From NCBI GenBank assembly GCA_002380945.1, contig DFWO01000150.1:1-10691 (forward strand): a stretch of DNA of 10,691 nt, in the 5' to 3' direction. Position 1 is the first letter of the stretch; the number at the start of each line of letters is the position of its first letter. The DNA is from Methylococcaceae bacterium UBA4132. Its GTDB lineage: Bacteria; Pseudomonadota; Gammaproteobacteria; Methylococcales; Methylomonadaceae. The notes under the pieces were generated by a model. It did no database searches. It saw nothing but the letters and a program-made list of their open reading frames with translations, and was not told where the DNA came from. The translations under genes and the position numbers were made by a program. Of the stretch, positions 7,272 to 10,691 are shown piece by piece.

Positions 7272-8243
7272 ATGACAGCCAGACAAGCAAGCACTATTCA
7301 GCAACAAGCCAGTTATTGGGTCACACGTCTGCATTCAACTGACTGCACCGATGCTGAGCGTTATGCGTTTGATGGTTGGTTAGCCAAAAATGAACAACAC
7401 CGTATTGCCTATCAACAGGTTTTAGCTTTCTGGCAAGAGTTAGCACACATTGAATCCCACGCAGGGGCTGAATTGAAGGCGGCGCGGGCTTATTTGCGTG
7501 ACCACCGCCAAGCACGGCGTAAGGTTTCGAGCAAACGGGCGGCAACAGTGTTATCGCTACTGCTGGTGATGAGTGTCAGTCCTCTGTTTTGGTCATGGCT
7601 CAATACGCAAAATTACCATACAGCAAAGGGTGAACACTCGAGTATTGAACTCAGTGATGGTTCACAGATTGAGTTGAATACCGATACCGAAGTGAGCGTG
7701 CAGTACACGGACAAGGGGCGTAATGTAAAACTCCATCATGGTGAAGCACTATTTACAGTGATTCATAACACTGAAAAGCCATTTACAGTAACTGCCGCTA
7801 ATGGCGTAATTAAAGATATAGGCACACGGTTTAATGTTTATCAACAAACCGCCAAAGTATCGGTGACAGTATTGGAAGGCGAAGTCAGTATTACCACGAC
7901 AAATAACGCGACACCTTTTCCCATAAAACCTAATCAACAACTCAGTTACGATACCAACGGGCAATTAACACCTATCACAGCCGTTGATATTCGTACTACT
8001 ACCGCGTGGCAAAACAAACAATTGATATTTAAAGCTCAGCCCTTGAGCGTGGTCATCGAACAACTGGCGCGTTATCACAACGTGAGCTTGCAAATAGCCG
8101 ACCCACATTTGCAAACTCTTAAAGTGAGCGGCATATTTCCCAGTGATGATTTGCATGTCGCTCTGAATACCATTGCCAATGCACTGCCCATTAAAATAAC
8201 CTCTACTGGAGCAACGGCATTGGTCATTCAAGCGGCTGATTAA
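7272..8243 (+). CDS. FecR-like anti-sigma factor and transmembrane signal transducer
   Basis: The 323-residue protein has the FecR layout. An N-terminal cytoplasmic domain (DUF4880 type, about 8-60, including FDGWLAKNEQHRIAYQQV) binds the sigma factor. One membrane helix lies at about 90-110 after a basic stretch (RQARRKVSSKR). The periplasmic FecR domain (about 116-212) carries SIELSDGSQIELNTDTEV, the LHHGEALFTV strand and IKDIGTRFNVY. A C-terminal STN-like/DUF4974 segment (about 248-320, from LIFKAQPLSVVIEQLARY) completes it. FecR holds the sigma factor until the loaded receptor's STN domain contacts its periplasmic part; regulated proteolysis then releases or activates the sigma factor. 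The gene starts 1 base after the sigma factor stop and has no strong ribosome binding site of its own, consistent with translational coupling. No damage is visible, unlike the receptor gene that follows. Confidence 0.92.
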   Translation: MTARQASTIQQQASYWVTRLHSTDCTDAERYAFDGWLAKNEQHRIAYQQVLAFWQELAHIESHAGAELKAARAYLRDHRQARRKVSSKRAATVLSLLLVMSVSPLFWSWLNTQNYHTAKGEHSSIELSDGSQIELNTDTEVSVQYTDKGRNVKLHHGEALFTVIHNTEKPFTVTAANGVIKDIGTRFNVYQQTAKVSVTVLEGEVSITTTNNATPFPIKPNQQLSYDTNGQLTPITAVDIRTTTAWQNKQLIFKAQPLSVVIEQLARYHNVSLQIADPHLQTLKVSGIFPSDDLHVALNTIANALPIKITSTGATALVIQAAD

Positions 8244-8317
8244 CAGTTTCATGTTTTTCGTGGACAACATTAATTTTTTTCAAAAAGTGGCGGTGTTAGC
8301 GCATTCAATCAGTCTTA

Positions 8318-8342
8318 TTAGTTAGTGTCACAAACTAACTAA
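8318..8342 (+). repeat. Perfect 9-bp inverted repeat (hairpin) upstream of the receptor gene
   Basis: TTAGTTAGT (8318-8326) and ACTAACTAA (8334-8342) are perfect reverse complements around a 7-base loop GTCACAA. The hairpin sits in the 115-base gap between the fecR-like gene and the receptor gene, ending 5 bases before the receptor's AAGGAG. It lacks a T-tract, so it is not a standard terminator. It could be an operator for a dimeric regulator or an mRNA structure that limits ribosome access. Confidence 0.6.
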
Positions 8343-8347
8343 CCCTC

Positions 8348-8353
8348 AAGGAG
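8348..8353 (+). promoter_or_regulatory. Ribosome binding site of the receptor gene
   Basis: AAGGAG lies 5 bases before the ATG at 8359. This strong site marks 8359 as the original start of the receptor gene, although that ATG is now out of frame with the receptor sequence and reaches a stop at 8401-8403. Confidence 0.7.
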
Positions 8354-8358
8354 ATCGA

Positions 8359-10691
8359 ATGCGTACAGATGGCAACTCTGCTTACCACTTGCAGTTTACA
8401 TAAGTTGCTCACAAGCTGAATCAAATACTTATCAATTTAATATACCTGCTCAACCGCTTAGCTCTGCATTAAATGCCGTCAGTGAACAGACAGGGTTGCA
8501 ACCTTTTTATGCCGATGGTGTGGTAGCGGGCAAACAAAGTCCTGCACTTAAAGGTAATTACAGCAAACAACAAGCGTTAGAAATATTATTGGCTGATAGT
8601 GGTTTAAGCCATACCTTTACGGGAGAAAATACGATCGCTGTAAAAAAACCAGCGGCTACATCTAGTGGTAAACAACAAGCCAATGATGGTTCGGTACACG
8701 CTTTAGCCACTATGACCGTAACCGATAAGAAAGCGGCGGGGGATGATCCTTTAAGCAAAAGCTATCGAGTGAATGATAGTTCAGTCGCAACTAAAACGGA
8801 TACACCGCTCATGGAAACGCCGATGTCAGTACAAGTCGTACCCAGAGCGGTTATGGATGATCAAAAAACCACCAGAATTACCGATGCTTTGGAAAATGTC
8901 AGTGGTGTTCGCGCTCAACCTTCATTAGGGATTGGTAACAGCTTCATCATTCGTGGTTTTCAAAATGGTAGTATTTATCGTAATGGTCTACGATCCAATG
9001 GTATTTTCCCGCAAGAATACGATACAGCGAATCTACAAAGTATTGAGGTACTTAAAGGACCTGCTCAATTATATGGTCGAACCGAACCTGGCGGTCTGGT
9101 TAGTATCACGACCAAAAAACCGTTGGACATACCTTATTATTCACTGGAACAACGTTTTGGTTCCTATAATTTATACCGTACTGAATGGGATGCAACTGGA
9201 CCAATTGATAAAGATAAAACCCTGCTGTATCGATTTACTGGTTCATACCAAAACAATAACTCATTCAGAGATTTTTATTTTAACGACAGAATGTTTTTCG
9301 CGCCTAGCATAACGTGGCGACCCACTGAATCGACTGATGCAACACTGGAACTTCAGGTGCTGAATCAGAATTATATATCTGATTTTGGTATTCCTGTGGT
9401 TGGTACAAAACCAGCACCCATTCCCATTAGCCGTTCATTGGATGATCCCAATACGCCTAAAAGTAATCTTAATCAAGTACAGCTAGGCACATTGGTGAAC
9501 CATCGTTTTAATGATAATTGGGCAATACACAGTCGCTTTTTGGCGAACTTCGCACATGGTGATAGCACTTTTGTGAATCCCGCTCCTGCGTTTAATGCCG
9601 CCGCCGCTTTTGATCAAACGACAGGGATCATGCAGCGAAATATTTTTAGCCAAGCCGAAGATAGTACCGATTATGCAACTAATCTTGATCTTACTGGTAA
9701 GTTTGATCTGGGCTTTACTAAACACAATGTTTTGCTGGGTTTTGATTTTTACCGTTCTTTTGAAACCTACGGTATACAAGGTCTTTGGATTACACCCAAT
9801 CCAGATTTAGCAATCAATATTTATAACCCGACCCCCAGTTATGGAATACCTCAGTCGCTATTCGATACTACGTTGGCAAAGAGACAAAGAGCGACTGACC
9901 GTAGCATGTTCTACAACCAATGGGAAGGCATCTATTTTCAAGATCAAATTACCCTATGGGACAAACTACACATCATGGGTGGTGGGCGTTACGATTGGAC
10001 TGAAACGGGTAGAGGGAATGGTCTTAGTTACCCTCAGGCTAATAGCGTTTTGCAAGCATCTGGCAGACGCTTTGATAGTGGTTTTAGTCCGCGTGTAGGT
10101 ATTTTGTACGAACCGATTAAAGAACTCAGTATTTATGGTAACTGGACAACCTCATTCGGTGCCAATAATGGCATATCAGCAACGGGCTCGACTTTTGACC
10201 CACAAATCGGCGAACAATTTGAAGCGGGCATAAAAACATCGCTATTTGACAACCGCTTACTGGGTACATTGGCATATTATCACTTGACTAAAGACAATTT
10301 ACTGACACCTGATTTAAGTACCGCTGATCCTAATGACAGTAAATCCACAGGTAGACAACGTAGCCAAGGTGTTGAGTTGGATATAACGAGGCAAATTACC
10401 GATGCCTTAAGTGTGATTGGTAGCTATGCCTATACTGATGCACGAGTGACGCGTGATAACGGTGGTCTTCAAGGTATGCGCTTAAGTAACGTCCCTGAAA
10501 ACTCGGATAGCTTGTGGGTTAAATATGACTTTAGTCACTATAAACCATTAAAGGGGTTTTAGCATGGGCTTAGGCGGTGTTGCTGCTAGTCAACGACAAG
10601 GTAACATCGACAATACTTTCCTATTACCAGGTTATGTGCGTATGGACATGTTCGCAGTCTATTCATTTAATGTAGAAGTTACGCATTGACA
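8359..10691 (+). pseudogene. TonB-dependent siderophore receptor with STN signalling domain, frameshifted and running off the window
   Basis: In intact form this is an outer-membrane barrel importing an iron-siderophore (or similar) with TonB energy, and reporting substrate to FecR. The ATG at 8359 opens a frame that stops at 8403, whereas the signal peptide (LCLPLAVYISCSQA, about 8376-8417) lies in another frame that has no ATG, GTG or TTG before 8496; a TTG there falls inside the STN domain. In the long frame, STN covers about 8427-8655 (YQFNIPAQPLSSAL to AVKKP), a TonB-box-like TMTVT is at 8709-8723, the plug covers about 8790-9120 (IIRGF, SIEVLKGPAQLYGRTEPGG), and barrel strands follow. 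The frame stops at 10560-10562, yet receptor sequence (ASQRQGNIDNTFLLPGYVRMD) continues one frame over to another stop at 10687-10689. Neither break looks like programmed frameshifting. It lies 115 bases after the fecR-like gene. Decay is likelier than error, since other genes are clean. Confidence 0.85.
10561..10689 (+). pseudogene. C-terminal fragment of the same receptor in the next frame
   Basis: Dropping one base from the GGGGTTTT run (10553-10560) joins LKGF to SMGLGGVAASQRQGN and on to NIDNTFLLPGYVRMDMFAVYSF. This is the conserved near-C-terminal pattern of siderophore receptors (RQGD-DNSF-LPGYT-VD). The fragment ends at TGA 10687-10689 after FNVEVTH. The usual last strands (LNVNNLFDKXY and the terminal aromatic residue) are not yet reached, and both other frames remain open to the window edge. 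This suggests either another frame change near 10675 or an early end. Confidence 0.7.

Noticed and set aside
7965..8270. 101-codon minus-strand frame opposite the fecR-like gene
   Set aside because: It is an antisense shadow of a well-supported gene with no domain similarity of its own.
8248..8280. Rho-independent terminator after the fecR-like gene
   Set aside because: The only stem found (about TTCATG/CGTGGA) needs two wobble pairs and is separated from the T-run near 8274-8280 by about ten bases.
8359..8403. A 14-codon leader peptide regulating the receptor by attenuation
   Set aside because: It has a good ribosome binding site, but its overlap with the frame encoding the receptor signal peptide is better explained by a frameshift. 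It shows no regulatory codon run and no paired terminator.
8496..10562. Taking the TTG at 8496 as the start of an intact 688-residue receptor
   Set aside because: It would start in the middle of the STN domain, without a signal peptide or ribosome binding site, while STN and signal-peptide sequence continue upstream in the same frame.
8359..10600. Programmed ribosomal frameshifting to make the full receptor
   Set aside because: No slippery heptamer or downstream pseudoknot is visible at the first break, and the second would need an opposite shift at a different motif. Two independent programmed events in one receptor gene would be unprecedented to my knowledge.

Overview
The window looks like chromosomal DNA from a moderately AT-rich gammaproteobacterium. 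The evidence is a tightly packed ispF-truD pair (an adjacency typical of that class), an MsbA-type lipid A flippase with lipopolysaccharide-type glycosyltransferases, and a FecI/FecR/TonB-receptor signalling set. Genus cannot be fixed from the sequence; sulfur- or methane-oxidising gammaproteobacterial lineages would fit, but that is only a guess.

Positions 1-6503 read entirely on the minus strand. In transcription order the genes are ispF (MEP isoprenoid pathway), truD (tRNA pseudouridine 13 synthase), a lipoprotein of the DNA/RNA non-specific endonuclease family, a small SpoIIAA/STAS-like protein, two family 2 glycosyltransferases (the first WaaE/KdtX-like), msbA, and a small exported protein that runs off the left edge. 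Three junctions (ispF/truD, truD/nuclease, WaaE-like/second transferase) are 4-base ATGA overlaps. Two others are 2 and 17 bases apart. The first six genes therefore look like one translationally coupled operon; msbA follows after 51-53 bases and the exported protein after 72. The distal half concerns the envelope (LPS sugar addition and lipid A-core export). The proximal half is housekeeping.

Positions 6504-6760 are an AT-rich divergent intergenic region with a strong ribosome binding site for ispF and a degenerate palindrome. No convincing promoter was found.

Positions 6761-10691 read on the plus strand and form a cell-surface signalling locus: a FecI-like ECF sigma factor, a FecR-like anti-sigma/transducer 1 base downstream, a short gap with a perfect 9-bp hairpin, and a siderophore-type TonB-dependent receptor with an N-terminal STN domain. 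In intact systems the substrate-loaded receptor contacts FecR through the STN domain, and FecR activates the sigma factor, which transcribes the receptor gene. Here the receptor gene is not intact. Its well-placed start codon (8359) is out of frame with the signal peptide/STN sequence. The long frame stops at 10562 next to a GGGGTTTT run while recognisable receptor sequence continues in the next frame. That frame also stops, at 10689, before the C-terminal strands expected of a barrel. All other complete genes here are uninterrupted, so clustered damage in one gene suggests real decay, although assembly error cannot be excluded.

No transfer RNA, ribosomal RNA, CRISPR array, insertion sequence or clearly novel multi-gene system was found. 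The most notable points are the broken receptor beside an intact FecI/FecR pair, and a predicted surface-lipoprotein nuclease coupled to truD inside an LPS-associated operon.
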